Assembly (NCBI GenBank): GCA_017882325.1
Contig: JADGPQ010000007.1
Coordinates: 1-35,694, forward strand
From: Thermoleophilia bacterium
GTDB taxonomy: Bacteria; Actinomycetota; Thermoleophilia; UBA2241
Direction: 5' to 3'
DNA length: 35,694 nt
Shown: positions 15,267-24,419 of the stretch, in pieces
Layout of the letters: each line of letters starts with the position of its first letter
Position numbering within the stretch: position 1 is the stretch's first letter
Notes under the pieces: generated by a model
Told to the model about the DNA's origin: nothing
The model's database searches: none
The model's input: the letters and a program-made list of their open reading frames with translations, nothing else
Made by a program: the position numbers and the translations under genes

Positions 15267-16540
15267 TGAGCAGCGACCAAGAACGCGCCGGCGAGAACGG
15301 CGGACGGCCCTTCGCGTCCATCGCCGATGCGCTCGACGACATGCGCGAGGGCAAGATGGTCATAGTCTGCGACGACGAGGACCGCGAGAACGAGGGCGAC
15401 CTCACGATGGCCGCGCAGTTCGCGACCGCCGAGAAGGTCAACTTCATGGCGAAAGAGGGCCGCGGCCTCGTGTGCCTGTGCCTCACGCCGCAACGCTGCG
15501 CAGAGCTGAATCTGCCGCCCATGACCGTCCACAACGAAGCGCGTCTGCAGACGGCCTTCACGGTCTCGGTGGAGGCGCGCGAGGGCGTCACCACCGGCAT
15601 CTCCGCCGCCGACCGCGCACACACCATCCAGGTGGCCATCGATCCGGAATCGAGGCCGGAGGCGCTCGTGCAGCCGGGGCACGTCTTCCCGCTCATGGCG
15701 CGTCCCGGCGGCGTGCTCGAACGCGCGGGACAGACCGAGGCCGGCGTCGACCTCTCGCGCCTCGCCGGCCTGAACCCTTCGGCCGTCATCTGCGAGATCA
15801 TGAATGACGACGGCACCATGGCCCGCGTGCCCGATCTCATCCCGTACGGCCGGAAACACGGCCTCAAGATCATCACCGTTGCCGACCTCATCAAGTACCG
15901 GCGCCGCAACGAAAGGCTTATCCGCCGCGCCGCGACCGTGGCGATGCCCACCAAGTACGGCGACTTCAAGGCCGTGGGCTATGAATCCGTGATCGACGGC
16001 GGCCACCACGTCGCCCTCATCAAGGGCGACGTCGCCGGCCGCAAGGACGTGCTCGTGAGGGTGCACTCCGAGTGCCTCACCGGCGACACCTTCGGCTCGC
16101 TGCGCTGCGACTGCGGCGAGCAGCTGGCCGAGGCCCTGAGACGCATCGAGACGGAAGGCCTCGGCGTCGTGCTGTACATGCGCCAGGAAGGCCGCGGCAT
16201 CGGGCTCATCAACAAGCTCAAGGCCTACGCGCTTCAGGAGCAAGGCATGGACACCGTCGAGGCCAACGTCGAACTGGGCTTCGCCGTCGACCTGCGCGAC
16301 TATGGCATCGGCGCCCAGATCCTCGCCGATCTCGGCCTGACAACGATCCGCATCATGACCAACAACCCGAAGAAGATCGTGGCGCTGGAGGGCTACGGCC
16401 TGCGCGTCACCGGCCGCGAGCACATCGAGGTGGATCCCCAGGAGGACAACGTCTGTTACCTGCGCACCAAGAAGGACAAGATGGGTCACCTGCTGCTGCA
16501 CGAGGACCTGTTCGGGCAGGAGGAAGGCGTCGAGGGCTGA
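15266..16540 (+). CDS. ribBA: Bifunctional DHBP synthase / GTP cyclohydrolase II
   Basis: 424-residue fusion enzyme that starts both branches of riboflavin synthesis. The N-terminal half makes 3,4-dihydroxy-2-butanone-4-phosphate from ribulose-5-phosphate ([11 protein letters not shown], with acidic metal ligands, about residues 36-46). The C-terminal half opens GTP and has the zinc cysteines in [20 protein letters not shown] (about 271-290), RQEGRGIGL and the phosphate-binding TNNPKK. Both halves look intact. The frame is open far upstream, but the ATG at 15266 matches the domain start and overlaps the ribE stop by one base. A 49-nt gap with an AAAGGAG site separates it from ribH. Confidence 0.97.
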   Translation: MSSDQERAGENGGRPFASIADALDDMREGKMVIVCDDEDRENEGDLTMAAQFATAEKVNFMAKEGRGLVCLCLTPQRCAELNLPPMTVHNEARLQTAFTVSVEAREGVTTGISAADRAHTIQVAIDPESRPEALVQPGHVFPLMARPGGVLERAGQTEAGVDLSRLAGLNPSAVICEIMNDDGTMARVPDLIPYGRKHGLKIITVADLIKYRRRNERLIRRAATVAMPTKYGDFKAVGYESVIDGGHHVALIKGDVAGRKDVLVRVHSECLTGDTFGSLRCDCGEQLAEALRRIETEGLGVVLYMRQEGRGIGLINKLKAYALQEQGMDTVEANVELGFAVDLRDYGIGAQILADLGLTTIRIMTNNPKKIVALEGYGLRVTGREHIEVDPQEDNVCYLRTKKDKMGHLLLHEDLFGQEEGVEG

Positions 16541-16589
16541 CGCCGCTCCACCCGCGAGACCGCCGCAACGACGGCAAAGGAGCCGCACG

Positions 16590-17054
16590 ATGACGACCTA
16601 CGAAGGCATGCTCAACGGCAAGGGGATGAAGTTCGCCCTCGTCGTTGGGCGTTTTAACGAACTGATCTCCTCGCGCCTGTACGAGGGCGCGCTCGACTGC
16701 CTGCGGCGGCACGACGTCGCCGACGACGACGTGGATTCCGCCTGGGTGCCGGGCGCCTTCGAGATGCCGCTGGTGGCGAAGAAGCTGGCCGCCAGCGGCA
16801 AGTACGACGCCGTGATCTGCCTCGGAGCGGTGATCCGCGGCGGCACGCCACATTTCGACTATGTGGCCGGCGAGACCGCCAAGGGCATCGCCAAGATCGG
16901 CCTCGACAGCGGCGTCCCCGTGGTCTTCGGTGTGCTGACGACAGACACCATCGAGCAGGCCGTGGAACGCGCCGGCGCCAAGGCCGGCAACAAGGGCTGG
17001 GCCGCGGCCTCCACGGCGCTCGAGATGGCGAGCCTGGTCAAGACGCTGCCCTGA
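16590..17054 (+). CDS. ribH: 6,7-dimethyl-8-ribityllumazine synthase
   Basis: 154-residue enzyme that condenses the RibD-derived pyrimidine with dihydroxybutanone phosphate. The family forms icosahedral or pentameric shells. Motifs: [10 protein letters not shown] near the start, [49 protein letters not shown] and [21 protein letters not shown] (16576-16582) lies seven bases before ATG 16590. It completes the ribD-ribE-ribBA-ribH order and is the last gene under the FMN switch. The 87 nt after it show no clear T-tailed terminator. Confidence 0.97.
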   Translation: MTTYEGMLNGKGMKFALVVGRFNELISSRLYEGALDCLRRHDVADDDVDSAWVPGAFEMPLVAKKLAASGKYDAVICLGAVIRGGTPHFDYVAGETAKGIAKIGLDSGVPVVFGVLTTDTIEQAVERAGAKAGNKGWAAASTALEMASLVKTLP

Positions 17055-18530
<1,476 letters not shown>

Positions 18531-18539
18531 AGACCCGGG

Positions 18540-18725
18540 TCAGTGCCTTTCGCGCACGTGCGAGATCCACTCCGCCTGGGCCGTGAACTCGGCGTCGCAG
18601 GCGGCGCAGCGGTATGAACGGGTCTCGACCTCACCTGTATGGGTCCTGAAGAGATGGTGGTCGAGCGCCTCGCAGGTATCGAACTCCGCGCCGCAGCGCG
18701 GGCAAGAGTGCATGTGCATCGTCAT
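18540..18725 (-). CDS. Small protein with two C2H2-type zinc fingers
   Basis: A 61-residue protein with two finger-like units. The first is CPRCG at residues 8-12 with HHLFRTH. The second is CAACDAEF, then twelve residues to H-x4-H at the very C-terminus (SHVRERH). Spacing C-x2-C-x12-H-x4-H is close to classical C2H2 fingers. The start at 18725 has GGAGAGG and AGGA upstream on this strand. The frame stays open further upstream, but that part is Arg-rich and crosses the rpmB terminator, so it is unlikely to be translated. The gene is convergent with tpl, with 9 nt between the stops. Function unknown; DNA, RNA or protein binding are all possible. Confidence 0.7.
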   Translation of the reverse strand: MTMHMHSCPRCGAEFDTCEALDHHLFRTHTGEVETRSYRCAACDAEFTAQAEWISHVRERH

Positions 18726-18766
18726 GGTCCTGTGCCTCTCCGATCGATATGGTTGCCTGGGTACGC

Positions 18767-18790
18767 AAAAGCCCCGCCGGATGGCAGGGC
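18767..18790 (-). terminator. Intrinsic terminator of rpmB
   Basis: Read on the minus strand, GCCCTGCC (18790-18783) pairs with GGCGGGGC (18778-18771) around an ATCC loop, and four T follow (18770-18767). It lies about 55 nt past the rpmB stop. It should separate rpmB from the downstream zinc-finger gene, which would then need readthrough or its own promoter in 18726-18766. Confidence 0.75.
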
Positions 18791-18844
18791 TGCGAATGAT
18801 AGTCGAGCGGCGTCGGCGCGACCGGCGCTGGTCGGCGGGTGATC

Positions 18845-19036
18845 TTAGACGGCCTTTGTGACCTTGCCCGTCTTGAGACAGCGGGTGCACACGTAGGCGT
18901 GCTGGGGGTGGCCGTCGACGAGGATGCGGACGCGCTGCAGGTTGGGGTCGAAGCGCCGCTTGGTGTGGCGGTGCGAGTGACTCACGTTATTGCCCATTGC
19001 GGGCGCTTTGCCGCAGGTCGAGCAGATCTTGGACAT
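18845..19036 (-). CDS. rpmB: 50S ribosomal protein L28
   Basis: 63-residue large-subunit protein. The L28 pattern is clear: [15 protein letters not shown] in the middle and a basic C-terminus. Two CxxC pairs (CSTCGKAP at residues 5-12 and CTRCLKTGK near 50) make this the zinc-binding type. A ribosome site GAGGA stands seven bases before the ATG. It is transcribed divergently from the DUF1858-Asp23-fakA block, the arrangement known from Firmicutes (rpmB opposite yloU-yloV), with its own promoter candidate and intrinsic terminator. Confidence 0.97.
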   Translation of the reverse strand: MSKICSTCGKAPAMGNNVSHSHRHTKRRFDPNLQRVRILVDGHPQHAYVCTRCLKTGKVTKAV

Positions 19037-19050
19037 GGTCGTTCCTCAAC

Positions 19051-19080
19051 TTGATTGGTCAATAGCCGCGCTAGTATGCT
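19051..19080 (+). promoter_or_regulatory. Candidate promoter for DUF1858-Asp23-fakA-fakB
   Basis: TTGATT (19051-19056) and TATGCT (19075-19080) with an 18-base gap form a good sigma-70-like pair on the plus strand. Transcription would start near 19087, about 64 nt before the DUF1858 ATG. It overlaps the divergent rpmB promoter candidate at the same AT-rich spot. Confidence 0.5.
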
Positions 19081-19101
19081 GCACGCGGCTGAGCAACGCA
19101 A
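19073..19101 (-). promoter_or_regulatory. Candidate promoter for rpmB
   Basis: On the minus strand TTGCGT (19101-19096) and CATACT (19078-19073) are separated by 17 bases. The start would be near 19066, about 30 nt before the rpmB ATG and upstream of its GAGGA site. The -10 shares bases with the -10 of the opposite promoter, so the two directions may exclude each other. Confidence 0.45.
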
Positions 19102-19150
19102 ACGCGTGTCCATGACCAGCCAGCCCTGTCCACTTTCCCGCCGAGGCGCG

Positions 19151-19357
19151 ATGGCCCGTTTCCACAAAGAGATGTCCATCTTCGAGGCCCTCGAGTCAGA
19201 CTCCGGCGCGAGAGGGGTGTTCGAGAGTCACGGCATGGCGTGCTGCCTGTGCATCGGGGCTCAGTCCGAGACCATCGAAGCAGGCGCCATTCTCCACCAG
19301 GTCGACCCCGAGGTCGTCGTCGAGGAGCTCAACCGCCTCGGCGCCCCGGGGTCCTGA
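19151..19357 (+). CDS. DUF1858 redox-disulfide domain protein
   Basis: 68-residue protein matching DUF1858, a small domain often found beside hybrid-cluster proteins in anaerobes. It shows the family layout: MSIFEALESDSGARGVFESHGM, then a cysteine motif, then VDPEVVVEELNRLG. The motif reads ACCLC. The usual C-x2-C pair is kept, with a third cysteine between. ATG 19151 has GAGG about five bases upstream. ATG 19112 would add 13 residues with no family similarity. It precedes the Asp23 gene by 20 nt and probably shares its transcript. A sulfur-transfer or redox role is only inferred. Confidence 0.75.
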   Translation: MARFHKEMSIFEALESDSGARGVFESHGMACCLCIGAQSETIEAGAILHQVDPEVVVEELNRLGAPGS

Positions 19358-19377
19358 ACAAGGGGGGTTCGCGCATC

Positions 19378-19743
19378 GTGTCGTCCTCGGACCTCCACAT
19401 CCCCTTCTCTTCGCCGGGCCTCGACGGCGGCATCACGGTGGCTCACCATGTCATAGCGAAGCTCGCCGGCAAGGCCGCCCGCGCCACGTATGGCGTCGTT
19501 GCCATGCAGGAGCCGCCCATCCGCAAGCTGGCGCGGATCTTCCGCGGCTCGCTTACCGAAGGCGTCGAGGTCGACATCGAGGACGGCGCGGCCAACATCG
19601 GCCTCCACGTCGTCATGGAACGCGGCGTCAATCTCGCGCAGGTGACCGCCAACCTGCAGGAGCAGGTGCGCTACCAGGTAGGCGAGGTCGGCGGAGTGCC
19701 GTTGCGCGAGATCAGGGTACGCGTGGAGGATCTGCAGGATTGA
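19378..19743 (+). CDS. Asp23/Gls24 family envelope stress protein
   Basis: 121-residue protein of the Asp23 (DUF322) family. Features: GGITVAHHVIAKLAGKAARATYGVVAM near the N-terminus, VEVDIEDGAANIGLHVVMERGVNLAQV in the middle, and the ending VGGVPLREIRVRVEDLQ. Proteins of this family associate with the membrane or cell envelope in Gram-positives. The GTG at 19378 follows a purine-rich AAGGGGGG (19360-19367) at a slightly long distance. It overlaps the next gene by TTGA. The order Asp23-fakA corresponds to yloU-yloV in Bacillus. Confidence 0.88.
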   Translation: MSSSDLHIPFSSPGLDGGITVAHHVIAKLAGKAARATYGVVAMQEPPIRKLARIFRGSLTEGVEVDIEDGAANIGLHVVMERGVNLAQVTANLQEQVRYQVGEVGGVPLREIRVRVEDLQD

Positions 19744-21368
19744 GCGTCCGGCTCGCCGCCATCACGGTCATCGACGCCGCCCTCGCCGCCATCGAGGCGG
19801 AACGCGGCGTCGTCAACGACCTCAACGTGTATCCCGTGCCGGACGGCGATACGGGCACCAATCTTGCGCTCACCGTGCGCGCCGTCCTCGAGGAGCTTCA
19901 GCAGAGTGACGTCGACGGCATCCCGGCCGTGGCCGCCGCCGTCACCAAGGGCTCTCTCATGGGCGCGCGCGGCAACTCGGGCGTCATCCTGTCGCAGATC
20001 GTCCGCGGCCTCTGTGACGTGTGGGGCCGCTCCGAAGACCTCACCACAGCCGATTTCAAGGGCGCTCTCTCCGAAGGCGCCACCAGCGCCTACCGCGCCG
20101 TCAAGGAGCCCGTCGAAGGCACCATGCTCACGGTGATCCGCAAGATGGCCGAGGCGGCGCAGAACGTGCCCGACACGCTGGGGCTCGACAAGCTGCTCGT
20201 CGCGGTCGAGGAAGCTGGCAGAGTGGCGGTCGAAAAGACGACCGAGCAGCTGCCGGCCCTGCAGAAGGCCGGCGTCGTCGACGCCGGCGGGTATGGGCTT
20301 CTCGTGCTCTTCCGCGGCCTCGCGGCCGGCATCGCCGAGCTCATGCACGCCGGCATCGCCGTCTCCGCGGCGCGAGTCGCCTTGCGCACGAGGGAGGGGG
20401 GCGGCGTACCGAAGGCGCCGCCCCCCGTGGAGGCGTCCGAGTTGTCCGCGTACCGCTATTGCACCAGCCTGCTCATCACCGGCAAAGTCTTCGACAAGGC
20501 CGCGTTGGAGGCTTGGCTGGCGCCCCTCGGCGACAGCACCCTCGTGGTCGGCGACGAGCGCATGGTCAAGGTCCACGTGCACACCAACGACCCCGGGCTC
20601 GTTCTCAGCCAGGCTCTCAAGCTGGGCGCCATCGACGAGGTCGAGATCAACGACATGCACGCGCAGACAAGGGCTCGCGATGAGCGGCTGCGGGATCAGC
20701 CCGGGCTCGCGGGAGGCACCCTCGTGGTGGCCGTGGTCGCCGGCGAGGGCAACAAAGCGCTGTTCCGCGAGCTGGGCTGCCATGCCGTGGTCGACGGCGG
20801 CCAGTCGATGAACCCGAGCGCGGCGCAGCTGCTCGAGGCGGTGGAAGCCCTGGGCGCCGAAGAGGTCGTGGTGCTGCCCAACAACGGCAACGTCATCCTC
20901 ACGGCGGAGCAGGCCGCCGGCATGAGCCCTCGGCACATTGCCGTCGTTCCCTCGACATCGATTCCCATCGGCCTCGCGGCCATGGTGGCCTTCGACCCCG
21001 GCGGCGACGCCGTCGGCAACGCGCGCATGATGCAGGACGCCATCGAAGGGGTGCACTCGGCGGAGGTCACGCGCGCGGTGCGCGACTCGGAGCTCGACGG
21101 GGTCAAGGTCCGCAAGGGCCAGGCCATGGGCATCGTCGACGGGCGCCTCGTGGCCGCCGGCCAAGAAATCGAAGAGGCGTTCGCCGGCGTGCTCGAGGAA
21201 TTCGCGCGGGTCGAGGCGGAGTTCGTCACCGTCCTCACGGCCCTCAACGGGTCGGGCGTGAACCGCGAGCTGCTGGAAGAGCTGGCCGCGCGACTCACGC
21301 CCGACGCTGAGGTCCACTTCCACGAAGGCGGTCAGCCGCTTTACCCCATCCTTGCGAGCGCCGAATGA
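19740..21368 (+). CDS. fakA: Fatty acid kinase catalytic subunit FakA (YloV, DAK-like)
   Basis: 542-residue protein. The N-terminal DhaL-type ATP-binding domain shows VYPVPDGDTGTNL (residues 32-44) with the metal-binding aspartates, and GSLMGARGNSGVILSQ near 73. A middle domain and a C-terminal region follow (VKVHVHTNDPG near 280, LPNNGNVILTAEQAA near 380). In characterised systems FakA phosphorylates fatty acids bound to FakB. The TTG start overlaps the Asp23 stop (TTGA), and the end overlaps the DegV gene by ATGA. Direct linkage to a FakB-type gene makes the fatty-acid role likely. The acyl-phosphate product feeds PlsY. Confidence 0.9.
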   Translation: MSVRLAAITVIDAALAAIEAERGVVNDLNVYPVPDGDTGTNLALTVRAVLEELQQSDVDGIPAVAAAVTKGSLMGARGNSGVILSQIVRGLCDVWGRSEDLTTADFKGALSEGATSAYRAVKEPVEGTMLTVIRKMAEAAQNVPDTLGLDKLLVAVEEAGRVAVEKTTEQLPALQKAGVVDAGGYGLLVLFRGLAAGIAELMHAGIAVSAARVALRTREGGGVPKAPPPVEASELSAYRYCTSLLITGKVFDKAALEAWLAPLGDSTLVVGDERMVKVHVHTNDPGLVLSQALKLGAIDEVEINDMHAQTRARDERLRDQPGLAGGTLVVAVVAGEGNKALFRELGCHAVVDGGQSMNPSAAQLLEAVEALGAEEVVVLPNNGNVILTAEQAAGMSPRHIAVVPSTSIPIGLAAMVAFDPGGDAVGNARMMQDAIEGVHSAEVTRAVRDSELDGVKVRKGQAMGIVDGRLVAAGQEIEEAFAGVLEEFARVEAEFVTVLTALNGSGVNRELLEELAARLTPDAEVHFHEGGQPLYPILASAE

Positions 21369-22225
21369 CCGGCCTGCTCACGATGGACAACACGGCCATC
21401 GTCCTCGACTCCACCTGCGATCCGTCGCCCGGATTCTTCGAGAGGCCCGGTCTGTACATGGTGCCTCTCAAGGTGCACTTCGGCGATGAGACCTTCCGCG
21501 ACGGCGTCGACATGGCGTACCAGGAGTTCTTCGCCAAGCTCGAGACTTCCGAGGTGCTGCCGACCACATCGCAGCCCACCGCCGGGGAGTTCCTCGCCGT
21601 GTACAAGGAGGTCAGGCAGACCTACGACCACGTCTTCTCGCTGCACCTCTCCGGCGAGATGAGCGGCACGGTGCGCTCCGCCGAGCAGGCGGCCGCGCAG
21701 ATCGATGGAGTCGAGGTCTACGACATGCGCACCGTCACGACCGCCCTGTCTCTGGCCACCGAGCGCCTGCGCGCCCGTCTCGAGCCCGGCTGCGCGCTCG
21801 CCGAGGCGCGCGCCTACATCAGGCATTTCATCGACCACTCCAGTCTGATGGTCCACGCCGCGACCCTCGAGTACCTGCGTCGCGGCGGACGCATCGGCCG
21901 CGCCGCTTCGCTCGTCGGCGGCGTCTTCGACATCAAGCCGCTGATCTGCGGCGCCGATGGCACGCTGCAAAGCTACGCCAAGGTGCGCGGCCTCAAGAAG
22001 GCGATGGCCGGGATGGAGCGTTTCGTCGAGGAGACCAGCCAACCGGACGACGAGCTGTATTTCGTGACCATCGACGCCCTCAACGACGAGGAGCCGCAGC
22101 TCATCCGCGAGATGATCGAGCGACTGCGACACAACTCGCACTTCGTGCTGCACGGCCACGTGGGCGCCGTGGTCGGCACGCACATCGGCCCGGGGACCTC
22201 CGCCTTTGCTATGATCGCGGAGTGA
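21365..22225 (+). CDS. DegV family fatty-acid-binding protein (FakB-like)
   Basis: 286-residue two-domain DegV protein. Motifs: VLDSTCDPS at the start, LPTTSQPTAGEF with the head-group Ser/Thr, LHLSGEMSGTVRSAEQAA, LEYLRRGGRIGRAASLVG, and the C-terminal HVGAVVGTHIGPGTSAF. These bind a fatty acid and present it to FakA. ATG 21365 overlaps the fakA stop; ATG 21383 is a possible alternative that starts nearer to the conserved core. The gene ends in GTGA shared with recG, and the leaderless-type TATGAT of recG lies within its last codons. Acyl-chain preference cannot be told. Confidence 0.9.
   Translation: MTGLLTMDNTAIVLDSTCDPSPGFFERPGLYMVPLKVHFGDETFRDGVDMAYQEFFAKLETSEVLPTTSQPTAGEFLAVYKEVRQTYDHVFSLHLSGEMSGTVRSAEQAAAQIDGVEVYDMRTVTTALSLATERLRARLEPGCALAEARAYIRHFIDHSSLMVHAATLEYLRRGGRIGRAASLVGGVFDIKPLICGADGTLQSYAKVRGLKKAMAGMERFVEETSQPDDELYFVTIDALNDEEPQLIREMIERLRHNSHFVLHGHVGAVVGTHIGPGTSAFAMIAE
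22210..22221 (+). promoter_or_regulatory. Candidate -10 element (TATGAT) for leaderless recG transcript
   Basis: TATGAT at 22210-22215 is followed by six bases and then the recG GTG at 22222. It lies in the last codons of the DegV gene. Transcription starting seven bases after the hexamer would begin with the G of GTG. It is one of the two best -10 matches among the four sites with this spacing. Confidence 0.5.
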
Positions 22226-24384
22226 CCGAGCCCGGACTCCCGCGCCGCTTCGGCGGCGGCCGGTACCACGAACGGCCGCCTACCCCGCGACTCTTCTTCG
22301 ACGCTGCCACGCTCGCCACTCCGCTGGCCGAGCTGGAGCATGTGACGAAGCCGGTGTCCCGGCGCCTCGCGGCTTTCGGCCTCGAGACCGTAGGCGACCT
22401 CATCGACCACTTCCCACGGCGGTACGAAGATTTCCGTGATCGCAAGCGCATCCGCGACCTCAAGCTCGGCGAGGAGGCGACCGTGCGCGGCACCGTCGGG
22501 CGCGTCGTTGGCGACCGTACCGCGCGACGTCGGGTGGACATCGTGCGCGTCGTGCTCACCGACGAGACGGGCGCCATCGAGGCCGTGTGGTTCAATCAGA
22601 GGTACCTGGTCAAGGTTCTGGCTGAGGGCATGCGGCTCAGCGTGCGGGGCACGTACCGGCCGCAGGGCGGCCGCTCCACGTTCGTCGTGAAGAGCCACGA
22701 GATCCTTGAGGAAGAGGAGGGCGACTCCGTCCACACCGAGGGGATCGTGCCGGTGTACCCGGCCAGCGAGCAGGTGTCGGCACGGCTGCTACGCGGCCTC
22801 TTGCGGGCTGTGCGGCCGGCGATGCGCCGGCTCCCTGACCCGCTGCCTGCCGCGCTGCGCGAGCGTGAAGGGCTGCCGACGCGCGCGGATGCCACGTTGG
22901 CGGTGCACCTGCCGAGCGACCTGGACGCAGCTAGAGTCGCACACGCGCGCCTCGTGCTCGAAGAGCTCCTGCTGATGCAGGTGGGCTTGCTGCTCCACAA
23001 GGGCGAGCAGCAGCGCCGCGCCGCGGCGCCCGCCCTCGCCACGCCGTCAGACCTGAGCCGTGCGTTCCTGGATGGCCTGCCATTCGAACTGACCGTGCAC
23101 CAGCTCCAGGCGCTCGACGAACTGGACGCGGATCTCACGCGCACGGTCCCGATGCGCCGGTTGCTGCAGGGCGACGTGGGGTCGGGCAAGACGGTCGTCG
23201 CGCTCTACTGCCTCGTGAGGGCGGCGGAGGCCGGCTTCCAGGGGGCGCTCATGGCCCCGACCGAGACACTGGCGATGCAGCACGCCGAGACGGCGACTCG
23301 ACTTGCCGGTGTGCTCGCCCCGGCTGAGCTGCTGACCGCGGCGCTGACCGCCAGGGAGCGGCGGGCCGCACTCGAGAGGATCGCGAGCGGAGCCCCCTGC
23401 CTCGTGATAGGCACGCACGCCCTGCTGCAGGAGGACGTCGAGTTCGCTCGTCTGGCTTTGCTGGTCGTCGACGAGCAGCACCGCTTCGGGGTGGAGCAGC
23501 GCGACGCCCTGGTGCGGCGCGCCGAGCACGGCGGCCGCGCGCCGCACGTCCTGCACATGACGGCTACGCCGATCCCGCGCACCCTGGCGCTCACCGTGTA
23601 CGGCGACCTAGACGTGACCACCATCGCGGGGTCGCCGGCGGGTCGCCAACCGGTCGTTACGCGTCTCGTGGACGAAGATCAGCGCGAGGTGGGCTACGAG
23701 TTCGTGCGCAAGCAGGTGACCAGAGGGCGCCAGGTCTATGTGGTGTGCCCGGCCATCGACGAGTCGGAGTCGATCTCGGCGGCCACGGCACTGGCCGAGG
23801 CGGAGCGTCTGCAGGCCGGACCGTTCCGTGACAGCCGCGTGGCCGTGGTGCACGGTCAGCTGAAGTCGGCCGACCGCGACGCCGTCATGCATGCCTTCAA
23901 GGCCGGAGACGTGCAGGTCCTCGTCTCGACCAGCCTGATCGAGGTCGGAATCGACGTGCCCAACGCCTCCGTGATGATCGTCGAGGGCGCCGAGCGCTTC
24001 GGCCTCGCGCAGCTTCACCAGCTGCGCGGGCGCGTGGGGAGGGGGACGGCCAAGTCCTACTGCCTGCTCTTTTCGCAGGCCCAGACCGGCGCTTCCCAGG
24101 CGCGGCTCGAGGCCCTGCTCGAGACCAACGACGGGTTCGAGCTGGCCGACCGCGATCTCGAGATCCGCGGCGAGGGCCAGGTGATGGGCGCGCGCCAGGC
24201 GGGCGTGCCGGACCTCAAGCTCGCCCGCCTGGCGCGTGACCGGGCAGCGCTGCTTCGCGCCCGGGAGCTCGCCGCGGAGATCATCGCTCTCGACCCCGGT
24301 CTCGGCGACCCCGTCAATGCGCCGCTCCGCGCCGCCGTCGATGGCGCCTTCGGTCACGAGCTTGCCTGGCTGCTGAAGGCCTGA
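22222..24384 (+). CDS. recG: ATP-dependent DNA helicase RecG
   Basis: 720-residue branch-migrating helicase that remodels stalled forks and Holliday junctions. The N-terminal wedge/OB part includes VGDLIDHFPRRYEDF and GEEATVRGTVGRVV. The motor has the Walker A motif GDVGSGKTVVALY near residue 317, DEQHRFGVEQ near 416, MTATPIPRTLALTVYGDLD near 445, and the C-terminal QLHQLRGRVGRG with LEIRGEGQVMG. Size is usual for the family. The GTG start overlaps the DegV stop. The fakA-fakB-recG order is common in Gram-positives. A TATGAT six bases before the GTG suggests it can also be made from a leaderless mRNA. Confidence 0.96.
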   Translation: MTEPGLPRRFGGGRYHERPPTPRLFFDAATLATPLAELEHVTKPVSRRLAAFGLETVGDLIDHFPRRYEDFRDRKRIRDLKLGEEATVRGTVGRVVGDRTARRRVDIVRVVLTDETGAIEAVWFNQRYLVKVLAEGMRLSVRGTYRPQGGRSTFVVKSHEILEEEEGDSVHTEGIVPVYPASEQVSARLLRGLLRAVRPAMRRLPDPLPAALREREGLPTRADATLAVHLPSDLDAARVAHARLVLEELLLMQVGLLLHKGEQQRRAAAPALATPSDLSRAFLDGLPFELTVHQLQALDELDADLTRTVPMRRLLQGDVGSGKTVVALYCLVRAAEAGFQGALMAPTETLAMQHAETATRLAGVLAPAELLTAALTARERRAALERIASGAPCLVIGTHALLQEDVEFARLALLVVDEQHRFGVEQRDALVRRAEHGGRAPHVLHMTATPIPRTLALTVYGDLDVTTIAGSPAGRQPVVTRLVDEDQREVGYEFVRKQVTRGRQVYVVCPAIDESESISAATALAEAERLQAGPFRDSRVAVVHGQLKSADRDAVMHAFKAGDVQVLVSTSLIEVGIDVPNASVMIVEGAERFGLAQLHQLRGRVGRGTAKSYCLLFSQAQTGASQARLEALLETNDGFELADRDLEIRGEGQVMGARQAGVPDLKLARLARDRAALLRARELAAEIIALDPGLGDPVNAPLRAAVDGAFGHELAWLLKA

Positions 24385-24407
24385 CCAGCTGCGCTGCCGC
24401 GCTCCCG

Positions 24408-24419
24408 TATACTGCTGAC
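24408..24419 (+). promoter_or_regulatory. Candidate -10 element (TATACT) for leaderless transcript of the DHH-CBS-nucleotidyltransferase gene
   Basis: TATACT at 24408-24413 stands six bases before ATG 24420 in the 35-nt gap after recG. The bases around it (CTCCCG before, GCTGAC after) contain no ribosome site. A leaderless start is therefore the simplest reading. A CTGACC at 24381-24386 resembles a -35 but is 21 bases away. Confidence 0.55.

Noticed and set aside
14624-16588. Very long open frame on the minus strand opposite ribE-ribBA
   Set aside because: Both plus-strand genes here are full-length known enzymes. The antisense frame is a by-product of high third-position GC and shows no family motif.
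18726-18890. Longer N-terminus of the zinc-finger protein
   Set aside because: The added part is Arg-rich, spans the rpmB terminator and overlaps the end of rpmB; the ATG at 18725 has its own ribosome site.
19671-21323. 550-codon minus-strand frame opposite fakA
   Set aside because: The fakA motifs are on the plus strand; this is another GC-driven shadow without features.
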